Source of the DNA: Actinoplanes liguriensis
GTDB lineage: Bacteria > Actinomycetota > Actinomycetes > Mycobacteriales > Micromonosporaceae
DNA length: 7,152 bases
Direction of reading: 5' to 3'
NCBI GenBank assembly: GCA_000715855.1
Contig: KL571289.1
Span: forward strand, 1 to 7,152
Of this stretch, positions 1 to 6,833 are shown piece after piece; positions within the stretch are counted from its first letter, which is position 1, and the number at the start of each line of letters is the position of its first letter. The position numbers were made by a program, and so were the translations under genes. The notes under the pieces are model-generated. The model was not told the DNA's origin, did no database searches, and saw only the letters and a list, made by a program, of their open reading frames with translations.

Positions 1-2182
1 GCGGCCGGCCCCGGTTCGGCTCGTCGGAGAGCCGCATGGTCAGCGAGATCCGCTTACGGACCGGGTCGACCTCCAGGACCCGGACCTTCACGACGTCGCC
101 GGACTTGACCACCTCGCGCGGGTCCTGCACGAACTTCTCGGAGAGCGCCGAGACGTGGACCAGGCCGTCCTGGTGTACGCCGATGTCGACGAACGCGCCG
201 AACGCGGCCACGTTGGTGACCTGTCCCTCGAGGACCATGCCGGGCTTGAGGTCGGCGATCTTCTCGACACCCTCGGCAAAGGTCGCCGTGGTGAACGCCG
301 GACGCGGGTCACGGCCCGGCTTCTCCAGCTCCTTGAGGATGTCGGTGATGGTCGGCAGGCCGACGGTGTCGGTGACGAACTTGTCCGGCCGGATGCCCTT
401 GAGCAGCGGGCTGTTGCCGATCAGCGACTTGATGTCGGCGCCGGCGTCCGCCGCGATCGTCCGGACCAGCGGGTACGACTCGGGGTGCACGCTGGAGAAG
501 TCCAGCGGGTCCTCGCCCTCCCGGATCCGGAGGAAGCCGGCGCACTGCTCGAACGCCTTCGGGCCGAGCCGCGCGACCTTCTTGATCTCGTTGCGGTTCT
601 TGAACGGGCCGTTCTGGTCGCGGTGCAGCACGATGTTCTCGGCCAGGCCGGCGGTGATCCCGGAGACCCGGGTGAGCAGCGGCGCGGAGGCGGTGTTGAC
701 GTCGACGCCGACGCCGTTCACACAGTCCTCGACGACCGCGTCGAGCGAGCGGGCCAGCTTCACCTCGGACAGGTCGTGCTGGTACTGCCCGACGCCGATC
801 GACTTCGGGTCGATCTTGACGAGCTCGGCGAGCGGGTCCTGCAAGCGGCGGGCGATCGACACCGCGCCGCGCAGCGACACGTCCATGCCGGGCAGCTCCT
901 GCGAGGCGTACGCGGAAGCGGAGTAGACCGACGCGCCGGCCTCGGACACCACCACCTTGGTCAGCTTCGCCTCCGGGTGCTTCTTGATCAGCTCGGTGGC
1001 GAGCTTGTCGGTCTCCCGGGAGGCGGTGCCGTTGCCGATCGCGATCAGCTCGACGTTGTGCTTGGAGGCGAGCGCAGCCAGCTTGTGGATCGACTCGTCC
1101 CACTTGTTCTGCGGGACGTGCGGGTAGATCACGGCGGTGTCGACGCACTTGCCGGTGGCGTCGACGACCGCGACCTTCACGCCCGTACGGAATCCGGGGT
1201 CCAGACCCATCGTGGCGCGAGTGCCGGCCGGAGCCGCGAGCAGCAGATCCCGCAGGTTCGCGGCGAAGACGCGGACGGCCTCGTCCTCGGCCGCCTCGCG
1301 CAGCCGGACACGCGTGTCGGCGCCGAGGTGGATGAGGATCCGGGTGCGCCACGCCCAGCGGACCGTGTCGATCAGCCACTTGTCGCCGGGCCGGCCCTGG
1401 TTGCTGATCCCGTTGCGCCCGGCGATGCGACCCTCGAAGTAGCCCTCGTCCTCCTCCGGGTGCGGCTCCATGGTGAGGTCGAGGATCTCCTCCTTCTCAC
1501 CGCGGAACATGGCCAGGATGCGGTGCGAGGGAAGCTTGGAGTACGGCTCGGCGAAGTCGAAGTAGTCGGAGAACTTCGCGCCGTCGGTCTGCTTGCCGTC
1601 GCGCACCTTCGCGACCAGGCGGCCCCGCGTCCACATCTGCTCCCGGAGGTCACCGATCAGGTCGGCGTCCTCCGCGAACCGCTCGATCAGGATCGCCCGG
1701 GCGCCGTCCAGCGCGGCCTGCCCGTCGGCGACCCCCTTCTCGGCGTCCACGAACGCCTCAGCGGCCGCTTTCGGGTCGACGGTGGGGTCACCCAGCAGAC
1801 CGTCCGCCAGAGGCTCCAGGCCCGCCTCACGGGCGATCTGTGCCTTCGTACGGCGTTTCGGCTTGAACGGGAGGTAGATGTCCTCCAGCCGGGCCTTCGT
1901 GTCGGCCTCGAGGATCTGCCGCTCCAGCGCGTCGTCCAGCTTGCCCTGCGCGCGGATCGACTCCAGCACCGCGGCCCGGCGCTCCTCCAGCTCCCGCAGG
2001 TAGCCCAGGCGCTCCTCGAGCGTGCGCAGCTGGGCGTCGTCGAGCGTGCCGGTCACCTCCTTGCGGTAGCGGGCGATGAACGGCACGGTGGCCCCGCCGT
2101 CGAGCAGCTCGACCGCGGCGGTGACCTGCCCTTCACGGACACCGAGCTCGGAGGCAATGCGCTGATGGATCGCTGTCGTCAC
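1..2182 (-). CDS. tex: Tex family transcription accessory / S1 RNA-binding protein (3' end cut by window edge)
   Basis: About 727 codons are read without a stop from GTG at 2182 to the left edge. The protein begins [20 protein letters not shown], the usual actinobacterial Tex N-terminus. An N-terminal helical Tex_N region covers roughly residues 1-190. A YqgF/RNase H-like fold starts near residue 320 with GLDPGFRTG. Helix-hairpin-helix segments lie around 460-560 ([11 protein letters not shown], then [14 protein letters not shown]). An S1 domain spans about 643-720 ([24 protein letters not shown] to KRISLTMRL). Family members bind RNA or DNA through S1 and are thought to act in transcription or RNA metabolism in the cytoplasm; the exact role is unsettled. 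Only a short C-terminal tail should be missing. GTG 2182 was chosen because it matches the family start and sits 7 bases from a -10-like box with no Shine-Dalgarno site, so it may be leaderless. It is divergent from the phosphatase gene. Family assignment is firm. Confidence 0.95.
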   Translation of the reverse strand, partial: MTTAIHQRIASELGVREGQVTAAVELLDGGATVPFIARYRKEVTGTLDDAQLRTLEERLGYLRELEERRAAVLESIRAQGKLDDALERQILEADTKARLEDIYLPFKPKRRTKAQIAREAGLEPLADGLLGDPTVDPKAAAEAFVDAEKGVADGQAALDGARAILIERFAEDADLIGDLREQMWTRGRLVAKVRDGKQTDGAKFSDYFDFAEPYSKLPSHRILAMFRGEKEEILDLTMEPHPEEDEGYFEGRIAGRNGISNQGRPGDKWLIDTVRWAWRTRILIHLGADTRVRLREAAEDEAVRVFAANLRDLLLAAPAGTRATMGLDPGFRTGVKVAVVDATGKCVDTAVIYPHVPQNKWDESIHKLAALASKHNVELIAIGNGTASRETDKLATELIKKHPEAKLTKVVVSEAGASVYSASAYASQELPGMDVSLRGAVSIARRLQDPLAELVKIDPKSIGVGQYQHDLSEVKLARSLDAVVEDCVNGVGVDVNTASAPLLTRVSGITAGLAENIVLHRDQNGPFKNRNEIKKVARLGPKAFEQCAGFLRIREGEDPLDFSSVHPESYPLVRTIAADAGADIKSLIGNSPLLKGIRPDKFVTDTVGLPTITDILKELEKPGRDPRPAFTTATFAEGVEKIADLKPGMVLEGQVTNVAAFGAFVDIGVHQDGLVHVSALSEKFVQDPREVVKSGDVVKVRVLEVDPVRKRISLTMRLSDEPNRGRP

Positions 2183-2189
2183 GTCGACG

Positions 2190-2219
2190 ATTGTTACCGA
2201 GGCCGCGGCGGCTTGTCGC
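2190..2219 (-). promoter_or_regulatory. Probable tex promoter (leaderless)
   Basis: Read on the minus strand, a -35-like GCGACA (2219-2214) is followed after 18 bases by a -10-like AACAAT (2195-2190), then 7 bases to the GTG of tex at 2182. Each hexamer matches four of six consensus positions (TTGACA, TATAAT). Transcription starting at or next to the GTG would give a leaderless mRNA, consistent with the lack of a Shine-Dalgarno sequence. This is an inference from spacing and match. Confidence 0.5.
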
Positions 2220-2230
2220 GCCGCCCCGCA

Positions 2231-2315
2231 CACCCGGGGCCGGATGATCACCCGGAGGTCGCGTGCGACGCGCCCAGCCGGTGTCTGGCTCCCGGGTGAA
2301 CCGCCCGACCGGGTG
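2231..2315. repeat. Four CACCCGG/CCGGGTG heptamers, two direct then two inverted
   Basis: CACCCGG occurs at 2231-2237 and 2249-2255, and its reverse complement CCGGGTG at 2292-2298 and 2309-2315. Start-to-start spacing is 18 bases within the left pair and 17 within the right pair, so the set is roughly symmetrical. The inner pair extends to eight bases (TCACCCGG 2248-2255, CCGGGTGA 2292-2299). The array lies between the proposed tex and phosphatase promoters, upstream of both. It could be a regulator binding array or a chance cluster in GC-rich DNA; no known operator was recognised. Confidence 0.35.
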
Positions 2316-2381
2316 CGCCGCTGCGACCTGCGCAAACGCGTCCGGCTCGGACGCCGTGCGCGTGGAGGTGGGCGTTTACTA

Positions 2382-2410
2382 GAGACAACCCTTTCCGGCT
2401 TTGGCATTGT
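2382..2410 (+). promoter_or_regulatory. Probable phosphatase gene promoter (leaderless)
   Basis: A -35-like GAGACA (2382-2387) and a -10-like CATTGT (2405-2410) are separated by 17 bases. The -10 box ends 6 bases before ATG 2417. No Shine-Dalgarno sequence lies in front of the ATG, which fits a leaderless transcript. The -10 match is weak (three of six positions); the spacing and the AT-richer setting (2376-2415) support it. Confidence 0.45.
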
Positions 2411-2416
2411 TGCTAC

Positions 2417-3136
2417 ATGACGCTTGCTGTCCGGGCGGTCGCCGCCACTGATCAGGGCCTGGTCCGGTCCAACAACGAAGACTCGGTTTTCGTCGGAAAT
2501 CGCCTCTTCGTGGTCGCGGACGGCATGGGCGGGTTGCCCGCCGGTGAGCTGGCGAGCGACATCCTGGTACAGGTGCTCGGCGGCGTCGACCAGAAGCCGG
2601 ACACCGGGGAGCCCCTGCAGGATCTGATCGAGGCGCTCCAGGTCGCCAACAAGCAGATCGAGAAGTCGGTCGCCGAGGACGACGCCCGTGACGGCATGGG
2701 CACGACGGTGACCGCGCTGCTGCTCTCCGGCGACCGGCTGGCCGCGCTCAACGTGGGGGACTCCCGCTGCTACCTGCTCCGCGACGGCGAGTTCCAGCAG
2801 CTGACGCGGGACGACACGTACGTGCAGGCCTTGGTTGATCAGGGTGTTCTGACGCCCGACGACGCCCGGCGGCACCCGCAGCGGGCGCTGGTCACCCAGG
2901 CCGTGCAGGGTGGCCCGTTCCGGCCCGCCGGGCGGATGATCCCGGCCCGGGTCGGTGACCGGTTCCTGCTCTGCTCGGACGGCCTCTCCGACTACGTGGA
3001 GGACGGGGTGATCGCCCAGACGCTGCGCGACAACCCGGACCGGCGCACGTGCGCGGCCGAGCTGATCAACCGCACGCTGGAGAACGGCGCCCCCGACAAC
3101 GTCACGGTGATCATCGCGGACGTCGTCGAGGTCTGA
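2417..3136 (+). CDS. PP2C/PPM-family serine/threonine protein phosphatase, soluble
   Basis: A complete 239-residue protein. PP2C enzymes remove phosphate from Ser/Thr residues using two Mn/Mg ions and in actinomycetes counter Pkn-type kinases. Family motifs appear in order: VRSNNED (16-22) with the phosphate-binding Arg17, VVADGMGG (32-39) with metal ligand Asp35, [12 protein letters not shown] (92-103), [14 protein letters not shown] (111-124), [13 protein letters not shown] (184-196) with Asp188, and [13 protein letters not shown] (224-236) with Asp227. The metal ligands expected of an active enzyme are therefore present. There is no signal peptide or membrane segment; the protein is only the catalytic domain, unlike PstP, which adds a membrane helix and an extracellular part. 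The start is the ATG that opens the usual N-terminal beta strand ([18 protein letters not shown]). No kinase or FHA gene is adjacent, so the substrate is unknown. The downstream transporter remnant begins 55 bases after the stop and has its own promoter-like box. Confidence 0.93.
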   Translation: MTLAVRAVAATDQGLVRSNNEDSVFVGNRLFVVADGMGGLPAGELASDILVQVLGGVDQKPDTGEPLQDLIEALQVANKQIEKSVAEDDARDGMGTTVTALLLSGDRLAALNVGDSRCYLLRDGEFQQLTRDDTYVQALVDQGVLTPDDARRHPQRALVTQAVQGGPFRPAGRMIPARVGDRFLLCSDGLSDYVEDGVIAQTLRDNPDRRTCAAELINRTLENGAPDNVTVIIADVVEV

Positions 3137-3179
3137 ATTCCGACAGGCCCATCGACCCTCGTCACGCATTTCTGGTGCC

Positions 3180-3185
3180 TACCCT
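3180..3185 (+). promoter_or_regulatory. -10-like box in front of the transporter remnant
   Basis: TACCCT fits the actinobacterial TAnnnT -10 pattern and ends 6 bases before ATG 3192, the same geometry as at the two neighbouring plus-strand genes. No convincing -35 is seen; TCGTCA at 3159-3164 with a 15-base spacer is the nearest candidate. The box is short and supported mainly by position. Confidence 0.4.
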
Positions 3186-3191
3186 GGGGCG

Positions 3192-3916
3192 ATGGGTGTC
3201 TTGCTGCTGGCGGCGCCGGGACTGATGCGGCTGCTGGCCGTGGTCACGGCGGCGCGGATCCCGCTGACCGCGATCAGCATGACGCTGACGTTCCGGGTGG
3301 TGAACGGGTTCGGGCTGGGATACGGCGCGGCCGGGGCCGCGGTGGCCGCGTTCACCGTCGGGACCGCGGCCGGCTCGCCCTGGCTCGGTGTGCTCGTGGA
3401 CCGGCGCGGACTGCGGGCAGTGCTCGGGCTGACCACGGTCGCGCAGGGGGTCGCGTGGGCGGTGGCGGCCTGGCCGGCGCGGCGATGCGACGACAGCCGT
3501 CACTGCCGGTGCTGCTCGGCCTGCTCGGGCTGGTGACCGTCCCGGCCGGGCTGGCCGGCGGCTGGTGGCAGCTCGCCCTGGCGCTCGCACCGCTCGGGCT
3601 GCTCTCCTCCCCGGCGGTCGGGGCGGTCTCGGGCGCGCTGAGCCGGTTCGCCCCGGAGTCCGCGAAGGGCACGGCGAACGGGCTGCTCAGCTCGTGCGGG
3701 GCGGCGGGCCTGGCGCTCGGTGCGCTGGTGGCCGGCACGGTCGCCGACACGGCCGGCCCGGCCTGGTCGTTCGCGGCGGCCGGCGGGCTGGCGCTGGCCG
3801 GCGCACTGCCCTGGTTCCTGTTCGGCGCCCGGATCGACTGGTCGGGGGCTGACATATCCTCGGCGGGTGCTGATGGCGACGGAACGGTTGATACTGCGGC
3901 GCTTCCGGGGGGCTGA
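3192..3916 (+). pseudogene. MFS transporter remnant, central part deleted and frame changed
   Basis: Two reading frames carry the two ends of one major facilitator transporter. Frame one runs from ATG 3192 for about 95 residues and holds about three membrane segments, with a motif-A-like loop (GVLVDRRGLR) after the second; it then degenerates into a Cys-rich tail ending at 3536. A second frame takes over near 3470-3485 (MRRQPSLPVLLGLLGLV) and runs to the stop at 3916 with about four membrane segments resembling the last four of the family. Together they give about 240 residues and seven helices, against roughly 400 residues and twelve helices normally. About 150-170 residues (near helices 4-8) are therefore missing, and the join is out of frame. 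The start region looks intact, suggesting recent loss. The substrate cannot be told; the style resembles drug-efflux-type MFS proteins. A sequencing or assembly error could explain it instead. The 3' end overlaps the acetyltransferase gene by about 50 bases. Confidence 0.75.
3855..3860 (+). promoter_or_regulatory. -10-like box in front of the GNAT gene
   Basis: TATCCT matches TAnnnT and ends 6 bases before the GTG at 3867, again fitting a leaderless transcript. A weak -35-like TCGACT lies at 3834-3839 with a 15-base spacer. The box is inside the 3' end of the transporter remnant, so the acetyltransferase gene could be expressed independently of it. The box also favours GTG 3867 over ATG 3873 as the start codon. 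Confidence 0.45.
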
Positions 3917-4412
3917 CGCGGCGACGCTGTCGGACTACCGGTCGGATCCCGCGGTGGCGCGCTACCAGTCGTGGGACGCGCCGTTCTCCCTGGAAAAGGC
4001 CGAGATTGCGGTACGGAGCTTCGCCGCCAGTTCGCCGGACGAGCCGGGCTGGTTCCAGTACGCGATCGAGCACGCCGCCGAGCGACGGCTCATCGGGGAC
4101 GTCGCGGTCCGGCTGCACGACAACCTCAAGCAGGCCGAGGTGGGGTTCACGCTGGCCACGCCGTACCAGGGGAAGGGTTTTGCGACCGAGGCGGTGAGCG
4201 CCGTGCTGGATCGGCTGTTCCGTCTGCAGGGGCTGCACCGGGTGATGGGCGAGTGCGACGCGCGGAACACGGCGTCGGCGGCGCTGATGGAGCGGCTGGG
4301 GTTCACGCGCGAGGGCCTGCTGCGGCAGCAGACGTTCATCAAGGGGGAGTGGACCGACGACCTGCTCTTCGGCCTGCTCGCCCCGGAGTGGCTCGCCCGC
4401 GACCGCACCTGA
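3867..4412 (+). CDS. GNAT family N-acetyltransferase, RimJ/RimL-like
   Basis: A 181-residue protein if translation starts at GTG 3867, or 179 from the in-frame ATG 3873 two codons later. GNAT enzymes move an acetyl group from acetyl-CoA to an amine. The N-terminus TERLILRRFRGADA (5-18) is typical of the RimJ/RimL branch that acetylates protein N-termini or small amines. Motif A is VGFTLATPYQGKGFATEAV (92-110), whose QGKGFA (101-106) is the pyrophosphate-binding Q/R-x-x-G-x-G/A loop. Motif B follows as ECDARNTASAALMERLGFTREG (129-150), ending in the usual GF-REG strand. Length is normal for the family and the frame is unbroken. GTG is preferred because a -10-like box lies 6 bases upstream and no Shine-Dalgarno site serves either codon. 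The substrate is unknown and no neighbour suggests one. The gene converges on glgB and has a hairpin just after its stop. Confidence 0.92.
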   Translation: MLMATERLILRRFRGADAATLSDYRSDPAVARYQSWDAPFSLEKAEIAVRSFAASSPDEPGWFQYAIEHAAERRLIGDVAVRLHDNLKQAEVGFTLATPYQGKGFATEAVSAVLDRLFRLQGLHRVMGECDARNTASAALMERLGFTREGLLRQQTFIKGEWTDDLLFGLLAPEWLARDRT

Positions 4413-4417
4413 TCGAT

Positions 4418-4440
4418 CGCCGCCGGCTCCGTCGGCAGCG
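4418..4440 (+). terminator. Hairpin just after the GNAT stop
   Basis: CGC-C-GCCGGC, loop TCC, then GTCGGC-A-GCG: nine pairs including one G-U, one C-A mismatch and a 3-base loop, starting 5 bases after the stop codon. There is no T-run, so it would be a U-less terminator of the kind common in actinomycetes. Its function is inferred from position and structure. Confidence 0.5.
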
Positions 4441-4481
4441 AGACCTCGGGGCACCCGCTTGTCGCCGAGCCGCGAGGCCCC

Positions 4482-4582
4482 GGCTGGCACTGAGGGCTCT
4501 GGGGGAGCCGTGAGTGCCAGGCGTGGCGCCGGCTGGCACTGAGGGCTCGTTTTGGGCTTGTTGTGAGCCGTGAGTGCCAGCC
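4482..4582. repeat. Duplicated inverted-repeat module between convergent genes
   Basis: Two tandem modules share the same arms, CTGGCACTGAGGGCTC on the left and GAGCCGTGAGTGCCAG on the right. Module one uses 4484-4499 and 4505-4520 with a 5-base loop (TGGGG). Module two uses 4533-4548 and 4565-4580 with a 16-base loop. Each folds with an 8-bp outer stem, a 3x3 internal bulge (GAG opposite GTG) and a 5-bp inner stem. In module two the outer stem extends to 11 bp (4530-4540 with 4573-4583). Arms are identical between copies, while loops and spacer differ. No protein-coding signal was seen. The module may be a family of small dispersed intergenic repeats or part of a termination zone; neither can be settled from this window. 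Confidence 0.7.
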
Positions 4583-4600
4583 GAGTGGCTTCGGCTGGCA
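4575..4600. terminator. Perfect 10-bp hairpin, possible bidirectional terminator
   Basis: TGCCAGCCGA (4575-4584) and TCGGCTGGCA (4591-4600) are exact reverse complements around the 6-base loop GTGGCT. The left arm is also the right arm of the second repeat module, so the two foldings compete. It lies between two converging genes and has no T-run. Its perfect symmetry would serve either strand. Confidence 0.45.
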
Positions 4601-4618
4601 ACCGGGGTGAGCCACGCG

Positions 4619-4648
4619 TCGCGGGGCGGCCGGATGGCAGCCCCGCGA
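4619..4648 (-). terminator. Hairpin downstream of glgB
   Basis: TCGCGGGGC (4619-4627) and GCCCCGCGA (4640-4648) form a perfect 9-bp stem around a 12-base loop. In the glgB direction it begins 8 bases after the TAA stop. There is no T-run. Its position directly after the last gene of a probable operon supports a terminator role. Confidence 0.55.
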
Positions 4649-4656
4649 TCGGGGTC

Positions 4657-6807
4657 TTACTTCTCGAGCTTGAGCCAGAGGGCGCCGAGCGGCGGGACGC
4701 GCAGGGCGGCCGAGTGGTCGAAGCCGTGCCACGGGATGTCGTCGGCCTGGACCGCGCCCATGTTGCCGACGCCCGAGCCGCCGTAGAGCTCGCTGTCCGT
4801 GTTGATCACCTCCGACCAGCGGCCGGCGCGGGGCAGGCCGATGCGGTAGTTCTCGTGCGGGACGGCGGCGAAGTTCACGATGCACGCCATCGGGTCGCCG
4901 TTCGGGGCGAAGCGCACGAACGAGAACGTGTTGTGCTGCGAGTCGTCGCTGGTGATCCAGCGGAAGCCGGACGCCGACGTGTCCTGCGTCCAGATCGCCG
5001 GGGTCTCCTTGTAGACCCGGTTCAGGTCGGTGACCAGGCCTTTGACGCCGCCGAACTGCGGGTCGTCGAGCAGCCCCCAGTCCAGCCCGCGCTCCTCGCT
5101 CCACTCCCGCAGGTCGCCCATCTCGGCGCCCATGAAGAGCAGCTGCTTGCCGGTGAACGCCCACATGAAGCCGAGCAGCGCCCGCGTGTTGGCCAGTTTC
5201 TGCCACAGGTCGCCGGGCATCTTGCCGGTCAGCGAGCCCTTGCCGTGCACGACCTCGTCGTGGCTGATCGGCAGGATGTAGTTCTCGCTCCAGGCGTACA
5301 CGGTGGCGAAGGTCATCTGGTGGTGGTGCCACTGCCGGTAGATCGGCTCCTTCTCCATGTAGGAGAGGGTGTCGTTCATCCAGCCCATGTTCCACTTGAA
5401 GCCGAAGCCGAGGCCGCCCAGGTGGGTGGGGCGGGTGACACCGGGCCAGGCGGTGGACTCCTCGGCGATGGTGACGACGCCGGGGTGGTTCTTGTAGACG
5501 GTCGCGTTCATCTCCTGCAGGAAGCTGATCGCGTCGAGGTTCTCCCGGCCGCCGTACTGGTTCGGCGTCCACTCCCCGTCCTTGCGGGAGTAGTCGAGGT
5601 AGAGCATGGACGCGACGGCGTCGACGCGCAGGCCGTCGGCGTGGAACTCCTCGCACCAGTAGAGGGCGTTGGCGACGAGGAAGTTGCGCACCTCCTTGCG
5701 GCCGAAGTCGAAGACGTACGTACCCCAGTCGGGGTGTTCGCCGCGACGCCAGTCGCCGTGCTCGTAGAGCGGGGTGCCGTCGAAGCGGGCGAGGGCCCAC
5801 TCGTCCTTGGGGAAGTGGGCCGGCACCCAGTCGAGGATCACGCCGATCCCGGCCTGGTGCAGCTTGTCGACCAGGTAGCGGAACTCGTCCGGGTTACCGA
5901 AACGGGAGGTCGGGGCGAAGTATCCGGTGACCTGGTAGCCCCACGAGCCGCCGAACGGGTGCTCCATGACGGGCATCAGCTCGACGTGCGTGAAGCCGGT
6001 CTCGACGACGTAGTCCACGAGCTGTTCGGCCAGCTCGACGTAGGACAGGCCGGGCCGCCACGAGCCGAGGTGCACCTCGTAGCAGCTGACCGGCTCCTGG
6101 TGCCAGGCCTTGGACGCCCGCGACCGCATCCACGGCTCGTCGTGCCACTCGTAGGAGGACTGGAAGACCACCGACGCGGTCGCCGGCGGGATCTCGGTGT
6201 GCTGCGCGAGCGGGTCGGCGTGCTCCCGCCACGTGCCGTCGCGTCCCAGGACCTTGAACTTGTACTTGCTGCCGACGTGTGCGGCCGGGACGTAGATCTC
6301 CCAGACGCCGCTGGAGCCGAGCGAGCGCATCGGCCACCCGTCGTACGGCCCCCAGCCGGAGAAGTCGCCGACCACCTGCACGCCGCGAGCGCTCGGCGCC
6401 CACACGGCGAACGCCACGCCGGCGCCGCGCGGCTGGGCGCCCAGCACCCGCCACAGCTTCTCGTGCCGGCCCTCGCCGATCAGGTGCAGGTCCAGCTCGC
6501 CGAGAGTCGGCAGGTGACGGTACGGGTCGTCGCACTGCGTCCCGTCCACGTCGAGCCGGTAGTCGAGGACCGTCCCGGGCAGCTCGGCCGCGAAGATCCC
6601 GTCCGGGTGGACCAGGGTCGTCTCGTACCGCTGCTCCTCGTGCAGCACGGTGACCTTCGAGGCGCCCTTGCGCAGCGTACGGATGACGGTGTGGCCCCCG
6701 CCGGGGTGCGCCCCGAGGACGGCGTGCGGATCGTGCGTGTCGCCGGCGATCACGGCGTTCATGGCCCGCTCGTCGGCGGCCAGGCGGGAGGTGGTGTGCC
6801 CGATCAT
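4657..6807 (-). CDS. glgB: 1,4-alpha-glucan branching enzyme (GH13_9)
   Basis: A 716-residue enzyme that cleaves alpha-1,4-glucan and re-attaches the segment through an alpha-1,6 link, branching glycogen in the cytoplasm. Residues about 18-115 form the N1 domain of long bacterial GlgB ([10 protein letters not shown] at 26-35). Residues about 125-205 form a CBM48 domain ([20 protein letters not shown]). The GH13 barrel follows with its conserved regions: DWVPAHF (326-332), GLRVDAV (392-398) with nucleophile Asp396, TIAEES (446-451) with acid/base Glu449, and ISHDEVVHG (514-522) with Asp517. The spacing of these three residues equals that of E. coli GlgB (405, 458, 526). A C-terminal beta domain ends in [10 protein letters not shown]. 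Length is normal and all catalytic residues are present. ATG 6807 is chosen because GAGGAAG lies 5 bases upstream; ATG 6825 in the same frame would add MSEEAK and is a real alternative. It follows the maltokinase gene closely, as in GlgE-pathway operons. Confidence 0.97.
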   Translation of the reverse strand: MIGHTTSRLAADERAMNAVIAGDTHDPHAVLGAHPGGGHTVIRTLRKGASKVTVLHEEQRYETTLVHPDGIFAAELPGTVLDYRLDVDGTQCDDPYRHLPTLGELDLHLIGEGRHEKLWRVLGAQPRGAGVAFAVWAPSARGVQVVGDFSGWGPYDGWPMRSLGSSGVWEIYVPAAHVGSKYKFKVLGRDGTWREHADPLAQHTEIPPATASVVFQSSYEWHDEPWMRSRASKAWHQEPVSCYEVHLGSWRPGLSYVELAEQLVDYVVETGFTHVELMPVMEHPFGGSWGYQVTGYFAPTSRFGNPDEFRYLVDKLHQAGIGVILDWVPAHFPKDEWALARFDGTPLYEHGDWRRGEHPDWGTYVFDFGRKEVRNFLVANALYWCEEFHADGLRVDAVASMLYLDYSRKDGEWTPNQYGGRENLDAISFLQEMNATVYKNHPGVVTIAEESTAWPGVTRPTHLGGLGFGFKWNMGWMNDTLSYMEKEPIYRQWHHHQMTFATVYAWSENYILPISHDEVVHGKGSLTGKMPGDLWQKLANTRALLGFMWAFTGKQLLFMGAEMGDLREWSEERGLDWGLLDDPQFGGVKGLVTDLNRVYKETPAIWTQDTSASGFRWITSDDSQHNTFSFVRFAPNGDPMACIVNFAAVPHENYRIGLPRAGRWSEVINTDSELYGGSGVGNMGAVQADDIPWHGFDHSAALRVPPLGALWLKLEK

Positions 6808-6812
6808 CTTCG

Positions 6813-6819
6813 CTTCCTC
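6813..6819 (-). promoter_or_regulatory. Ribosome binding site deciding the glgB start
   Basis: Read on the minus strand, GAGGAAG lies 5 bases before ATG 6807. The upstream in-frame ATG at 6825 has only the maltokinase stop region before it and no purine-rich site. This favours the shorter start, although re-initiation at 6825 just after the maltokinase stop (8 bases between) remains possible. Confidence 0.55.
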
Positions 6820-6833
6820 TGACATCAGTGGGG

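Noticed and set aside
309..1379. A 356-codon minus-strand frame within tex
   Set aside because: It is on the same strand as tex but in a different frame, and its translation is Arg-rich with no domain, while the tex frame is continuous through the same stretch.
155..2299. A 714-codon plus-strand open frame across the tex region
   Set aside because: It is antisense to tex, whose domains are all recognisable. Its translation is low-complexity and rich in Arg, Val, Asp and Leu, as expected opposite a GC-rich gene.
3720..3866. A longer GNAT start at 3720
   Set aside because: The extra residues are Trp/Arg/Pro-rich shadow sequence of the transporter remnant; the family N-terminus begins at TERLILRRF just after 3873.
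3962..5800. A 612-codon minus-strand open frame spanning the GNAT gene, the repeats and the glgB 3' half
   Set aside because: It runs out of frame through glgB, across the hairpin region and antisense to the acetyltransferase, so it cannot be one real gene. Its composition is that of a shadow frame.
4570..6822. A 750-codon plus-strand open frame across glgB
   Set aside because: It is exactly antisense to glgB, with low-complexity Val/Arg/Gly/Glu composition and no recognisable domain.
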